Of a DNA stretch of 62,500 nt, positions 15,196 to 26,519 are shown one piece after another (the stretch's first letter is position 1; each line of letters starts with the position of its first letter). A model generated the notes under the pieces. That model was not told where the DNA came from. It did not search any database and saw nothing but the letters and a program-made list of their open reading frames with translations. Made by a program: the position numbers and the translations under genes. The DNA comes from Botryococcus braunii (lineage: Eukaryota > Chlorophyta > Trebouxiophyceae), in the NCBI GenBank assembly GCA_002005505.1, contig KV908342.1, positions 733,442 through 795,941 of the forward strand. The letters run 5' to 3'.

Positions 15196-16800
15196 GGTGC
15201 GCATGCGAATGCAGCCCAATGTGCCTCTGGATTTCAGCCATGGTCTTTGCCTCCAATATGTTGCTTGTTCGCAACGTGTACTGGGGCCATTCTACCCAAT
15301 GGCGGGTTGGGACCATGGAGGCTCCATTCATGACAATCCCTCTTTTTCAGATCCTATTTCCAGGTCCGATTTCCCAGTTCCTATTCCCGTGTCCTTATCT
15401 AACTTCATGTTGCGGGCCTGCCTGCTACGCTTGCTGAATGTCGCGTGCTCCGTGCTCTACAAAATTGGCCTCCTGGTTGTGGTTCTGGTCCCCTTACACA
15501 GAGCAACACCTGTGATGCATTTCATATAACAAATGTGCTCATGAAATGGTTGCTCGAGTCAATGTTACCTCGCGCGCTTTCTAAAACAGCAGGTCCCCAA
15601 TGTGTGAGTGGGTTTTGTACTGTTGGTCTATCCAGGCTAATGCTCCTTTGTCTGTCTGGATTTTATTGGCTCATGTACACCCTTTTTCAGTGGCCTTTAC
15701 TACACGTTTCAATGCCTTATTCTAAGCTGATACATCCCCTTCTTGAATGCACCAATTCCAAATGCAAATGGCCTTGCTAAAAGTACTAATGGCAGTGCAG
15801 TCGTACTTTCATCGCCAAGGAGTACCATCAAATTTTGTTGCTCCTTCTAATTGTGTGTGTGGGATCGGACTGGCTTTTTTAGTACATGTTCAAACTGAGA
15901 AATAGGCTATGCTGGCCCCGACTTTTGCTGCAGAACTTGGTTACTCTACCTCCAGTTCTGACATCAGAGTTTGCCTTACACTTTCAAACAGAGAAATAGG
16001 CTATGCTGGCCCCGACTTTTGCTGCAGAACTCGGTTACTCTACCTCCGGTCCTACTGCAGAGATTGGCTTACACGACCTCCTAGTTTCTAACGCGGGGAG
16101 ATCTGGGGCTGGGTGCAGGTCCCTGGAGAGTGGGCGGTGTCAACTGCCCAGGCTGCGGAGGTCCCTACGGTCCCTACTACGGTTGAGAGACCCGTCTGGG
16201 AGGCATCACCGGTCCCCAGACACCATCAAAGTGATGCCATCATGGTGGTGTTCCTTTACCTTGGGCATCCCGGTTGTGGAGGGGCCTGTGGTGCACATTC
16301 TGATTCTGTCTAGAACTGGAATCCCGTAAGGCGCGTGTGTCTCTACTTCCGTAAATTAGGTTGGCGATAAGGGGAGGAAAACAAGCAAGGGGCAGAGGGT
16401 ACTCTACTATTGACGACCCCAGTACAAGTAGGGATGGCCTATTGGCTGAGAGGGGTGACGAAGGGTTCTCCAAATGCTTGTATCAAGCAAAGTAGGACTT
16501 AGCAGACAGACCTACTCGCTCCGGAAATCTATTGTTTGCTCGGACTGTGTGCTCAATGCTGGCAAAGGACTGGCCTGGCTTTGTCTTCATCGTCCCTGAA
16601 AAGCCGCATGCCCTACTCCTTGCACTGGCTTAAGTACATGATATGCAGTATCCATATTCCACGAAAAAGCTCCGTTCTTAGTCCTCGCACTAACTACAGC
16701 CATAGTTGATGTACAATGACTTGTATACATTTAATGTGTACATTTAATGTACTTCACTCAGTGCGGGGACGGCTCTTAGGACTGGTCCAGATGTTGGGCC
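15192..16800. other. No firm gene; a 94-bp-period direct repeat
   Basis: AAATAGGCTATGCTGGCCCC plus the following GACTTTTGCTGCAGAACT block occurs at 15899-15950 and 15993-16044, period 94. Acceptor-like sites at 15222 and 15238 could start further exons of the secreted-protein gene. Neither gave a convincing protein. Confidence 0.45.
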
Positions 16801-16916
16801 ACGGCATTGGGCTGACTGGGCACATAAGGCAGTACAAGGCCTGCTGTTGACTCCGCATATATGTATTGCAGCAACTGTGCTGATGTTGAGCAGTACAACG
16901 GCTGCTCTGCCTCCGC

Positions 16917-17112
16917 TTGTACCGACAGCGCTGGCTTGGTGATGAAGCAGTACAAGGACTGCGCTGGCTTGTGATGAAGCGGTACAAGGACTGCACTGGC
17001 TTGGTGATGAAGCAGTACAAGGACTGTACTGGCTTGGTGATAAAGCAGTACAAGGGTTGCGCTGGCTTGGTGATGAAGCAGTACAAGGGCTGTGCTGGCT
17101 TGGTGAGGATCA
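16917..17112. repeat. 33-bp minisatellite, about six copies
   Basis: Units read CTGGCTTGGTGATGAAGCAG then TACAAGGACTGCG with a few substitutions. The period is divisible by three, so one frame gives an 11-residue repeat (QYKDCAGLVMK) and the other strand gives another. No start, splice partner or domain supports translation. Confidence 0.85.
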
Positions 17113-17130
17113 GTAGAAGGTCTGCTTTGA

Positions 17131-17215
17131 CTCCCACATGTACTGCAGTACAGATGCTGCTGTGACTCCCACATGTACTGCAGTACAGATGCTGCTGTGA
17201 CTCCCACCTGTTCTG
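17131..17215. repeat. 35-bp tandem repeat, about 2.4 copies
   Basis: The unit is CTCCCACATGTACTGCAGTA followed by CAGATGCTGCTGTGA, repeated without change in the two full copies. Confidence 0.85.
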
Positions 17216-17644
17216 CAGGTCAAAGCCCTCTCTCGGAGTAGGGGCCTCGGTAGTAGATGCGGAGACCCGACTCCACATTTGGAAGCGGAGCTTCTAAGGC
17301 TCGGGATTTTTTGAAGCGATCGAGAGAATAGTTCATGACCTAAATGTTTTAAAAGTTTAGTCTACTATGGACTCTCGCCTTAGTTCTCCCTTGTTCTGAA
17401 ACATTTTCGGAACAGATTTTCGGATGTAGTCTGGAGTATGAAGCAGTGCAGCCAATTGCTCGCCATGCAGGAAGTACCGCAAGTAGGGTGAAGCAGGTCT
17501 GCAAGGCCCTCGTTGTTAGCTCGGGTACAGGCACATTTTCGGAGGAAGTAGAGAGTATGGACCCATGGAGTTCCACGTGTGCTGCATTGTAGACAGATGG
17601 GGGCACTTCAAAAGAAGAAAAATAAAGAAATAAAGGAAGAAGAC

Positions 17645-17750
17645 AAGAAATCTGTCCGGGGCACAGTACAAGAAATCTGTCCCTGGTACAGTACAAGAAA
17701 TCTGTCCCGGGTACAGTGCAAGAAATCTGTCCCGGGTACAGTACAAGAAA
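17645..17750. repeat. 25-bp minisatellite, four copies
   Basis: The unit is AAGAAATCTGTCCCGGGTAC plus AGTAC, with single substitutions between copies. There are no spacers, so this is not a CRISPR-like array. Confidence 0.85.
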
Positions 17751-19670
17751 CCATACCTTCAAATCTGTCTGGGGCAGTTTTTCAAAGTACTCCCATCGAG
17801 GTTAGTAGATGGTAATGAACCTTAAAACTGCTGATGAGTACTCATCTCACATTATGACTGCAGTCCAGTTGATATGGGTACAGCAGTAGCAGTATGGCTG
17901 TGTGTCCCTTCATTGCAACCTCGCACAGACATGCAGACGTGGCTGTGAATTCACCTTCGAAGGGAGGGGGGCGGTGGTCAAGATCCCGTTGTTTATGGGA
18001 GCAGTTTCTTAGGGAAGAGCTTCGAGCAGTGCTCCTCACAATACTGGAGAAGAGTATACGACGGCCTCCTACAGAAATTTGAATAGGGCCAATACAAAGG
18101 TAAAAAGTGAAATATATCAGTCGCAGGGGCCAATTTGGGAAAAAATGAGTTTGTTCTCGGGTGCAAGGTCTGGGTTGCAGGAAGGGCGGAGTCTTCCCTG
18201 GCATAACCTTCCCTGCCTGCCTGAAGTTGGTTTCAGTTTGCCCCCCCCCCCCCCCCCCGGCTTTTCTGAGAAAAATGAAAAGAGGGGGCCTTGCTGTCAG
18301 GCCTATGCGTCATAGCCAGGCCTGGCTTGGGTGGAGAGGCGTCGTGCAAGGCATTTGGCACTTGTCATTTGGCTTGGTGAGGCTTTTAAGTACGTCTCAC
18401 TGCACGCCCTGAGCTGAAGTGGTGGTCGTGTTGTCTGAAGGATCTTTTGATCTGGTTTAGAAATTCTGATAAAAAGTTTGGTAGTCTGTGCAGCCACAGA
18501 TAACTGGCATAGCTCCTTGCAGAGGAAGGTGTTATAGATATCAGTGCCGCATGCATAAACATGAGGAGGAAACCGAGTTGAACCTCGTTGACACGGAAAC
18601 CTACCTCCCATGTAACGAAGAAACGGCATATTCAGAATTTTGGAGGCTGTCCTGCGCTATTGATCTAGTGCCCGCATTATGCCGAGCACAAAGCACTAGG
18701 TTAAGTACCCACAGCAATGATCAGCTGATAACGCTCAGCAAAAAGGTGCCAGTGATTACTATTATAAATTGCAGAGTAGTGATTTGCTGATATAGCGTGT
18801 GGTGCTAGCAGCGCTGACCTTCGACCCCTAGGAGCGAGGTTCGTGAACATTACATGCACGGGTGTCAAAGTCCACTTTACCGTATATGATGTATCTACTC
18901 TACAGTGTCTTCTGTCACGTGACATAGGAAGGTGCATCTCCCTATAGGAGGTACATAGCTAATACCTCCTAATCTCGACCTCTAACCGTCCACCCTTCAT
19001 CTCTTGCCCGTTCATACCATCCATCCATATCCATGGGATGACCCTTTAATTTCTAATATGAAGACCTGGGAAAACCCTTAAGTTTTATAATCTGCAAATT
19101 TTCCATATAATCAGCTGCTTCCTTTTGTCTTGACACACAATTCACTTAAGCACTGAAGCGTGTCTTTCCCCCGCTTCATACAGTGCAGTTACAGCACCAC
19201 TAAATTAACAGACACCCACCCATCTTTTTCCAATCATGGATGCTCGAAGATACCTCGCATGTGATATAACCATTCCTACAGAGACACCAGGCCACCATTT
19301 CCAAACATTCCAACTCCCCGCTGGTCATATATGTAAATGGCTCCATTAAATAATTGACGCCACTAGCAATTAATTAATTAATGGCGCCACTAGTACTACA
19401 CAAGAGTGGGATAGAAAATACCAGGCCGTGTTTCAACGACCCATACCTCCTTCTCTGCCTTTCCTTTCAGCTCCTTTGGATTATCAAGGCCCACAATGGT
19501 GTGGGTTATTTGTCCAGTCAATAACCTCATTGTTGCATCGACATCGAGGGGGAGAGGGGGATAATGTTCGGAAGGGGGAATGTGAAGGCCCCACTGCTAG
19601 TAGCAGTGCTACGACCTCGCATCAGAGGATCCCATTCGGACCCAATCATCGGGGCCTGTCCGGATGAAGA
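17751..19670. other. No gene seen
   Basis: Short ORFs only. A poly-C tract is at 18241-18258. A short direct repeat of TAATTAATTAATGGCGCCAC type is near 19350-19390. No retroelement motif or exon pair could be supported. Confidence 0.4.
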
Positions 19671-19673
19671 AGG

Positions 19674-19914
19674 TTAAGAAGAAGAATTACATCAATCCAG
19701 CCCAGAGGGCATGATGAGATGCAGACGGATAAACCAACGGTATATGAGAACCTAGTTGGAACAATGAACACGGATAACAATCATCCAGTTATCAGTATAT
19801 ACTGATAACTGGATAACTGAGAATGGCCAAGTCACCGCCGCTGAAACACTTGACGGGCCTGGAATGCATCAAATATAAAGTTAACAACCACAACCTGATC
19901 CTCTTGCCAAGTTC
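19674..19914 (-). mobile_element. LINE 3' end (left piece of a split copy)
   Basis: Reverse complement of the LINE tail seen at 2830-3040. It holds the last codons (WQEDQV...[10 protein letters not shown]), the 3' UTR, the signature CATCTCATCATGCCCTCTGG, then GGCTGGATTGATGTAATTC and TTC repeats. The 3' UTR has gained a near-perfect palindrome, CCAGTTATCAGTATATACTG plus ATAACTGG (19786-19815). The copy continues at 20710. Confidence 0.85.
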
Positions 19915-20211
19915 AGCTTACTCTTTTTAGGGTCCAGTTCGATTTCGACCTCCATCCATCATTTCTACTGCCTGCTACCCACCAGTCAGGGTTTACATTT
20001 GTCGTTACGACTTTCGGTTGCTTGGCCCCAGCCCCTTGTCTCTCTCCCTCCCTCCCTCCCTCCCTTCCCCCCCCCCCTCTCTCTCTGTCTCTCTAATACA
20101 CCTATCTATAACACTATCTATCTATACAAACTTCCTTTATCATGCCATACTCCCCGGCTTTCCCTATTCCGGCCCCAACCAGCAGTTCCCGCACTTCTCA
20201 GGGGATTTTGC

Positions 20212-20308
<97 letters not shown>

Positions 20309-20377
20309 TCTCTCTCCCTCCCTCCCTCCCTCTCTCTCCCTCCCTCCCTCCCTCCCTCCCTCCCTCCCTCCCTCCCT

Positions 20378-20460
<83 letters not shown>

Positions 20461-20472
20461 TCTCTCTCTCTC

Positions 20473-20570
<98 letters not shown>

Positions 20571-20709
20571 CCCCCCCCTCTCCCTCTCTTTCTCCTTCTC
20601 TCTCCCTCTCCCTCTCAATATCACCTGTAATCTTTGGCCCTTAGATTCCGCGTCCCGGCATGATGGAATTTTGGTTATGCGGTTAGACTAGGCTTCACTC
20701 TTAATTCTA
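19915..20709 (+). mobile_element. Unknown element inserted into a LINE copy
   Basis: The flanking LINE reads continuously if this 795-bp block is removed: TTGCCA on the left joins AATGAAGTTACG on the right. The block starts AGTTCAGCTTACTCTTTTTA. It contains the large CT microsatellite. It ends with GGCCCTTAGATTCCGCGTCC, TTATGCGGTTAGACTAGG and CTTCACTCTTAATTCTA, the block repeated at 3631 and, reversed, at 33671. A target duplication is at most 1-2 nt here. There is no coding capacity. It is probably a non-autonomous retroposon in which the CT tract later expanded. Confidence 0.65.
20216..20612. repeat. (CT)n / (CCCT)n microsatellite
   Basis: About 400 bp of pure pyrimidine inside the inserted element. 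It has a CCCT-rich core near 20310-20385 and a poly-C end near 20570. Confidence 0.97.
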
Positions 20710-21230
20710 AATGAAGTTACGCAGTGACCAGGAGGGGGGTGAGAACAAATGTGGATAGCGGTCACGAACCTGAGCAAGAGCAGGGCAATGAAACACAAAA
20801 TGATGCTCATCCTCCACCGCTATGACACACATGTCACATAAACGCTCTGAACTGGGGATATGGGTCCGTCTTCCTACAACAGGGAAGTCATCGACTCGAA
20901 GACGAAACTTCAAAAATTGCCTAACGCGCCTAACACGAACTGGAAGAGACAACAGTATTTCACGTTGAATCGGTCTTGTTCGGGATCCATCTAAGATAAG
21001 TAACATAATTGGGGGTCCTTATGTGCTAATCTAGGAGAGATGTGCAATCCCTCATCCGAGAGCCGCTGGGCACTAGTGAGTATTGCCCTGAAAGTATCCG
21101 TGTCCACGTCATGAGGACTTTGACAGCCCACCGGATAGAGGTACCCAAGTTTTCTCAAGGCACGCATGAACGAGCCTGCCCAAGTGGGACTATGTGTTTG
21201 GACCCCCTATCAGCATGAGTCCCTTAAGCA
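20710..21230 (-). mobile_element. LINE fragment (right piece of the split copy), C-terminal coding region
   Basis: On the minus strand it reads [30 protein letters not shown], then CDMC...[14 protein letters not shown] and [19 protein letters not shown]. There it breaks at the inserted element. Stop codons interrupt the frame near 21000 and 21200, so it is an old copy. The sequence is closer to the fragment at 2294 than to the LINE at 7494. Confidence 0.87.
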
Positions 21231-21613
21231 TGCTGAATTACATCAACCCAGACTGTGGATCCGGCATAGATCATCTACACCCCGGTGGAAATTCGGCGTA
21301 GCGCTTTCCATGAGGGGAAAAGCGGCCCCCACACGTCTCCGGAGATCCCGTATCAAGTGTGCCGAGTCGGATCCGGCGTATCTCGCCTACTGGAGATCTC
21401 CGCGTCCCAGGTCCGCCTTGTCGGCGGAAGCTGTGATGAAAGGCTACGCAGCCTCTCAACCTTAGGCTGCGAAGCCCGAAACACCAGCCCGCACCAAGGG
21501 AGAGAGGGGGGGGGGGGGGGGGCACCGCAAGTGAAGGATTCTACGTGGTGGAAACCGAGGACAGGGAACGAAGGAAGAAGGTTGAAACAGAGAACTAATA
21601 GACAGGGAACGGT
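21231..21613. other. Short degenerate spacer
   Basis: AATTACATCAACCCAGA at 21237-21253 looks like another cut LINE tail. A poly-G run is at 21506-21522. The right end, ACAGGGAACGGTGGAAT, is the pre-insertion flank of the LTR element. Confidence 0.4.
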
Positions 21614-21618
21614 GGAAT

Positions 21619-22718
21619 TGTTGTGAAATAATATGGGAGCCCTAGGGTTTGAGGTTCCCCGTAGCGTGTGCCTTCGTGTGTGAAGTGGCTGATGGACAAT
21701 AAATAGTCACTTTCCAGTCGTTTGTAGACATGTGGAACTCGTGGTGTAGTTTGGAAGGTACACTTGGCATGTGACTAGCCCCTTGTGTTATGCTTGGAGC
21801 TTGCCATGCGGCAATCTCAAAGGGGATGTCTACTAATGTGGTTGCCTGTCTTTGAGGATTAGTCGATTCGAGAAGTCATGACCTCGAGTTTACTATCATC
21901 CTCTTGTGTGCCTTGGAGGTTCAAGTGATGTACTCATGAAGGGCAATTAGTTCTCTTCTTGAGTAATTGCTAGGTCTGACCTTTGTACCCAGGAAACACT
22001 AGGGTACTCTTAAAGGTCATAGGAGTTCCTTGGAAGTTAGGAAACGTGCTGAGGATTTGACCTCCTTGAAGCGCGTGTGAGTGGCAGTTCCGTAGGGACC
22101 CGGATTATTGTCGTACGGTCTCGTCGGAGTCAGTGTAGCTGGTAGGCTCGGAGGCCTAGAACTTAGGAATTCTAGCCTCGTCCACCTACCGTTTAGTTTC
22201 CTTTGGCCTTGCGTCATATGGGACGGCTTGGCATTCTATCATCAGTCTTGATGGTGGATAGCCTCGACTCCTTGTCCCTTGTGCGCATGGTGCGACAGGA
22301 CTCGTACTACACGTCCTTACGTTTTCTGTGACATACATGGTTATGGCACAGGTAAGACTGCCCTTAGTTAGGTTGCTTTGTTAAGCTACGATACTTTGTG
22401 TAAAGTCTTGATGGTGGATAGCCTCGACTCCTTGTCCCTTGTGCGCATGGTGCGACAGGACTCGTACTACACGTCCTTACGTTTTCTGTGACATACATGG
22501 TTATGGCACAGGTGGCCTTGTTAGATGGTGTTCCTAACAAGTGTCTGGAGTTATCTCCTGCTCTGGAGTCGTCCAAGTGGAGTCGTCCATCAGGAGCGTG
22601 CTTGAAGCTTTGTCTCACGTTTCGACAAAGGGTTGGATGGTGTTCCCAACCTAATTTAATGTTTTCATTCTGAAGTAATTGTGGTCTAATGTTATGGCTT
22701 CATCGAACTTCTTTTTCA
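21619..22718 (+). repeat. 5' LTR of the non-autonomous element
   Basis: Starts TGTTGTGAAATAATATGGG and ends CTTCTTTTTCA. It contains an internal duplication with an offset of exactly 160 bp: the block from CTTGATGGTGGATAGCC to GTTATGGCACAGGT occurs at about 22247-22353 and 22407-22513. Confidence 0.93.
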
Positions 22719-22731
22719 TGGTATCGGCGAG
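22719..22731 (+). promoter_or_regulatory. Primer-binding site of the non-autonomous element
   Basis: TGGTATCGGCGAG directly follows the 5' LTR. The first seven bases agree with the common plant primer site for initiator tRNA-Met; the rest does not, so another tRNA ending in GATACCA is possible. ATCGGC and GCCGAT just downstream can form a small hairpin. Confidence 0.7.
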
Positions 22732-24851
22732 TGCCGATCGTCAACGAATACGTTTGACGCCTGTGGTGAAAATTACCCTTACTGACGATGGTGTTCCGTC
22801 AGAAAGGTTTGAAGTAATTGTTTTAGCAGTTGATTAATCCATGGTGTTGAATCACATGGTATCACTTGTTGTCGTTGTTGAAACTTTGTGGCGATTTCAC
22901 TCCGTTTAAGCCAATGTGGACTTGAAAGGCGGAATGTTTTAATATACAACCATTTCTGTGTGATATTTTGAGCATTTAATATTGCAACGATGATCCATGT
23001 GCTACATCTGTGAAAGTGTAGTGGCACTTCAACGTTGAACTTCGGAAAGGGGCGTTCAAAGCGTCTACTTGCAAGCCTACGATTTGACATTTATGATTAT
23101 CGTTTTACTAACTCTTCGGTATGGTGATGGGTTTCAGGTGCTTTTGCACACATGGATCAGTTCAGTATGGGCTGGTTCGGGACTAGGGGAGGACAAAAGG
23201 AGGGTTCCTTGCATGCCAAGGATGGACATGCATTCACACCTCTGGAGAAATAATCTCACCTTCAAGCGTTAAAGGGAGTACGGTCCCAACTTCCTCATGG
23301 GGCATAAGTACATGTGACCCCTGATTATGTGTGCAATAGCATCTTTCCCAACCTTCCCTCGTAAGTGCCCCTAGTGTGTGGGGCATGTGGCTTGTTGCTT
23401 AGGGGCATCTTCAGGTTGCCCAATGTTGAGTATGTGCTTCTTGCTCCTTGAGTGAGCAGAATACTCCTTATGTGGGCATGCGATGAGTCGAGTGGGCATA
23501 GGTGTGGTTATGTGCACTTTTGTCTCTCTCTCTCGCTTACACTTATAAAAACTTATGCAATTACCATTGACTTGTAGGTTTTCAATTGATACATGACTAT
23601 GTGACTATCACCAAGTAAGATGGCCTGTGATTGCCATGATAACTTGCTTGTGAGAGAGTGCATCAAAGGGACCAAGATTATCCGAGACAATGGTGCCTCA
23701 TTTGGTTGATTGTTGGGCTGTAACGGCCATGATAACTAGGAACTTGCTTTGCCCTATACAGAGGCTATGGGGATAGCACGTGATCCATGATGGTTTGCGG
23801 GTAGTCCAATATAGTTGAGGAGTATACACCGGTAGTGTATGTTCCCGGATAAGTTTGAGGGTGGGCCAAGATGCGCAGAAGGCGTGAGGCACCCAACTGG
23901 AACTTGGGAACAACTCCAAGATAGCTTGCGGCATACCCAACAGAGCTTCGGAATCAGTTCCGTTTGACGTTTGACTTCAGTCAAGAAGTGACAATAAGAG
24001 GTAGAAGAAGCCGTTGTTTAAACTTGGATAAGCTGACTAAAGTAACGATTCTTCAGCTTGGATGGTTACCCTTTGATACGTACTTTGGTCTCACAAGGAA
24101 TTGGTGTGATATTGGAATGGTCATGAACAGTCATATGTTTTCTTGCAGTAGTGGCAAGGCACATGCTTCGTGTAATGATGCTTGTAAGCATTGAGCTTGT
24201 GATGCTTGCGTTAACATTAAGCGTGAGCAAATTCATCGATGGGAGGGTCACTTTTGCTTGAAGTGGCTGTTTACTCCACTGCTTTTGTTTGGTATTCAGT
24301 CTGTTAAGTCACTTTATGAAGCATAGCTCGAGGGGAGGATCATCTAAGTTGAGGTGATTGTCTACTTCCCACTTCGTTGGTCTAAAGTTTTGCTTGACTT
24401 GAGGAGGTGCTGCCTCTTGTCAAATGCATTTTCTTCTCGTGTGAGAAGCTTCTAAAGGCGTTTGGTATTCTGAAGGTTCCTATCAAGCTACTTCAGTTTT
24501 TGGTTTACACTGGGACAAACTGTCTATCAAGTTTACGCTTTCATGGTCGTGCTTACGCGGGGAATAGCTTATCGGTTAGGAGATTTACCATGAGAGTGGT
24601 CTATTAACATGTTATGGTGCTCTTGCTACATTCATATTGTGCTTGAGCGTTCCTTCGTGATTTGGCGTCTGTTTATGCATGCTTTGCATTGGTTGTTCCT
24701 TCCTGATCTCCAGGGGAGGTAATCAGGCAGTTGATTTTACGCTTGTACCGATGATTGTTGCTCTCGCTGATGGACTGATGTTTTATGCCTACTTACTTTG
24801 GGGGGCATATTACTCTCTTCATGTGATGGACACTCACTTCCCCCACTTCAT

Positions 24852-24862
24852 GCAAGGGGAGG
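24852..24862 (+). promoter_or_regulatory. Polypurine tract
   Basis: GCAAGGGGAGG directly precedes the 3' LTR. It would be the plus-strand primer for reverse transcription. Confidence 0.8.
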
Positions 24863-25962
24863 TGTTGTGAAATAATATGGGAGCCCTAGGGTTTGAGGTT
24901 CCCCGTAGCGTGTGCCTTCGTGTGTGAAGTGGCTGATGGACAATAAATAGTCACTTTCCAGTCGTTTGTAGACATGTGGAACTCGTGGTGTAGTTTGGAA
25001 GGTACACTTGGCATGTGACTAGCCCCTTGTGTTATTCTTGGAGCTTGCCATGCGGCAATCTCAAAGGGGATGTCTACTAATGTGGTTGCCTGTCTTTGAG
25101 GATTAGTCGATTCGAGAAGTCATGACCTCGAGTTTACTATCATCCTCTTGTGTGCCTTGGAGGTTCAAGTGATGTACTCATGAAGGGCAATTAGTTCTCT
25201 TCGTGAGTAATTGCTAGGTCTGACCTTTGTACCCAGGAAACACTAGGGTACTCTTAAAGGTCATAGGAGTTCCTTGGAAGTTAGGAAACGTGCTGAGGAT
25301 TTGACCTCCTTGAAGCGCGTGTGAGTGGCAGTTCCGTAGGGACCCGGATTATTGTCGTACGGTCTTGTCGGAGTCAGTGTAGCTGGTAGGCTCGGAGGCC
25401 TAGAACTTAGGAATTCTAGCCTCGTCCACCTACCGTTTAGTTTCCTTTGGCCTTGCGTCATATGGGACGGCTTGGCATTCTATCATCAGTCTTGATGGTG
25501 GATAGCCTCGACTCCTTGTCCCTTGTGCGCATGGTGCGACAGGACTCGTACTACACGTCCTTACGTTTTCTGTGACATACATGGTTATGGCACAGGTAAG
25601 ACTGCCCTTAGTTAGGTTGCTTTGTTAAGCTACGATACTTTGTGTAAAGTCTTGATGGTGGATAGCCTCGACTCCTTGTCCCTTGTGCGCATGGTGCGAC
25701 AGGACTCGTACTACACGTCCTTACGTTTTCTGTGACATACATGGTTATGGCACAGGTGGCCTTGTTAGATGGTGTTCCTAACAAGTGTCTGGAGTTATCT
25801 CCTGCTCTGGAGTCGTCCAAGTGGAGTCGTCCATCAGGAGCGTGCTTGAAGCTTTGTCTCACGTTTCGACAAAGGGTTGGATGGTGTTCCCAACCTAATT
25901 TAATGTTTTCATTCTGAAGTAATTGTGGTCTAGTGTTATGGCTTCATCGAACTTCTTTTTCA
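24863..25962 (+). repeat. 3' LTR of the non-autonomous element
   Basis: Same length as the 5' LTR (1,100 bp) and the same 160-bp-offset internal duplication. Differences seen by eye: GTTATTCTTGG for GTTATGCTTGG, CTTCGTGAG for CTTCTTGAG, GGTCTTGTC for GGTCTCGTC, and TCTAGTGTT for TCTAATGTT. Confidence 0.93.
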
Positions 25963-25984
25963 GGAATAATGTGGAAACAGAGGA

Positions 25985-26035
25985 AAGGAAGGAAGGAAGG
26001 ACGGAATCACATCAACCCAGCCCAAAGGGCTGATG
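25985..26035 (-). repeat. LINE-type 3' tail remnant
   Basis: On the minus strand it reads CTCGCATCAGCCCTTTGGGC then TGGGTTGATGTGATTCCGTC and TTCC repeats. This is the same tail as other LINE copies in the window, with a different but still self-complementary stem (GCCC/GGGC). Confidence 0.65.
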
Positions 26036-26309
26036 CGAGGAAAGGACAGGGAATGAAGGAATGAATACAATGGAAACACAGGATGGCGAGTGGTGTGAAA
26101 TGAGCTGAAAGCTGAAACGAGGTGCATCAGTGCTTTGGCTTTTGTGTTGGACATGACAGCAATGGACAATCTGAGAAGGATTGCAGGAAAAGCATGATCA
26201 AGAACAGATTCCCAGATTTTCCACCAGGAACCTTAGGGTCTTCTTGCAGTCTACAACTGCTGAGTGCTTCAAAACGTTGACAAACCCTATCATAGCCACA
26301 TGTCAACTC

Positions 26310-26515
<206 letters not shown>

Positions 26516-26519
26516 TCAC

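Larger units (their letters stand above)
21619..25962 (+). mobile_element. Complete non-autonomous LTR retrotransposon (LARD-like)
   Basis: Two direct repeats of 1,100 bp, each TG...CA, bound a 2,144-bp interior. The 5-bp sequence GGAAT lies immediately left (21614-21618) and right (25963-25967), a target-site duplication. After the left LTR comes TGGTATCGGCGAG, a primer-binding site whose TGGTATC matches the 3' end of a tRNA ending GATACCA. Before the right LTR is the polypurine tract GCAAGGGGAGG. No gag, protease, integrase or RT motif is visible in any frame of the interior, so it must use enzymes of another element. The two LTRs differ at only about four positions, so insertion was recent. 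Confidence 0.93.

Noticed and set aside
17645..17750. CRISPR-like array of 25-bp repeats
   Set aside because: Units are head to tail without spacers, and the genome is eukaryotic.
22719..24862. Possible captured host gene inside the non-coding LTR element
   Set aside because: No frame longer than about 100 codons, and none shows a domain or a splice-compatible chain.
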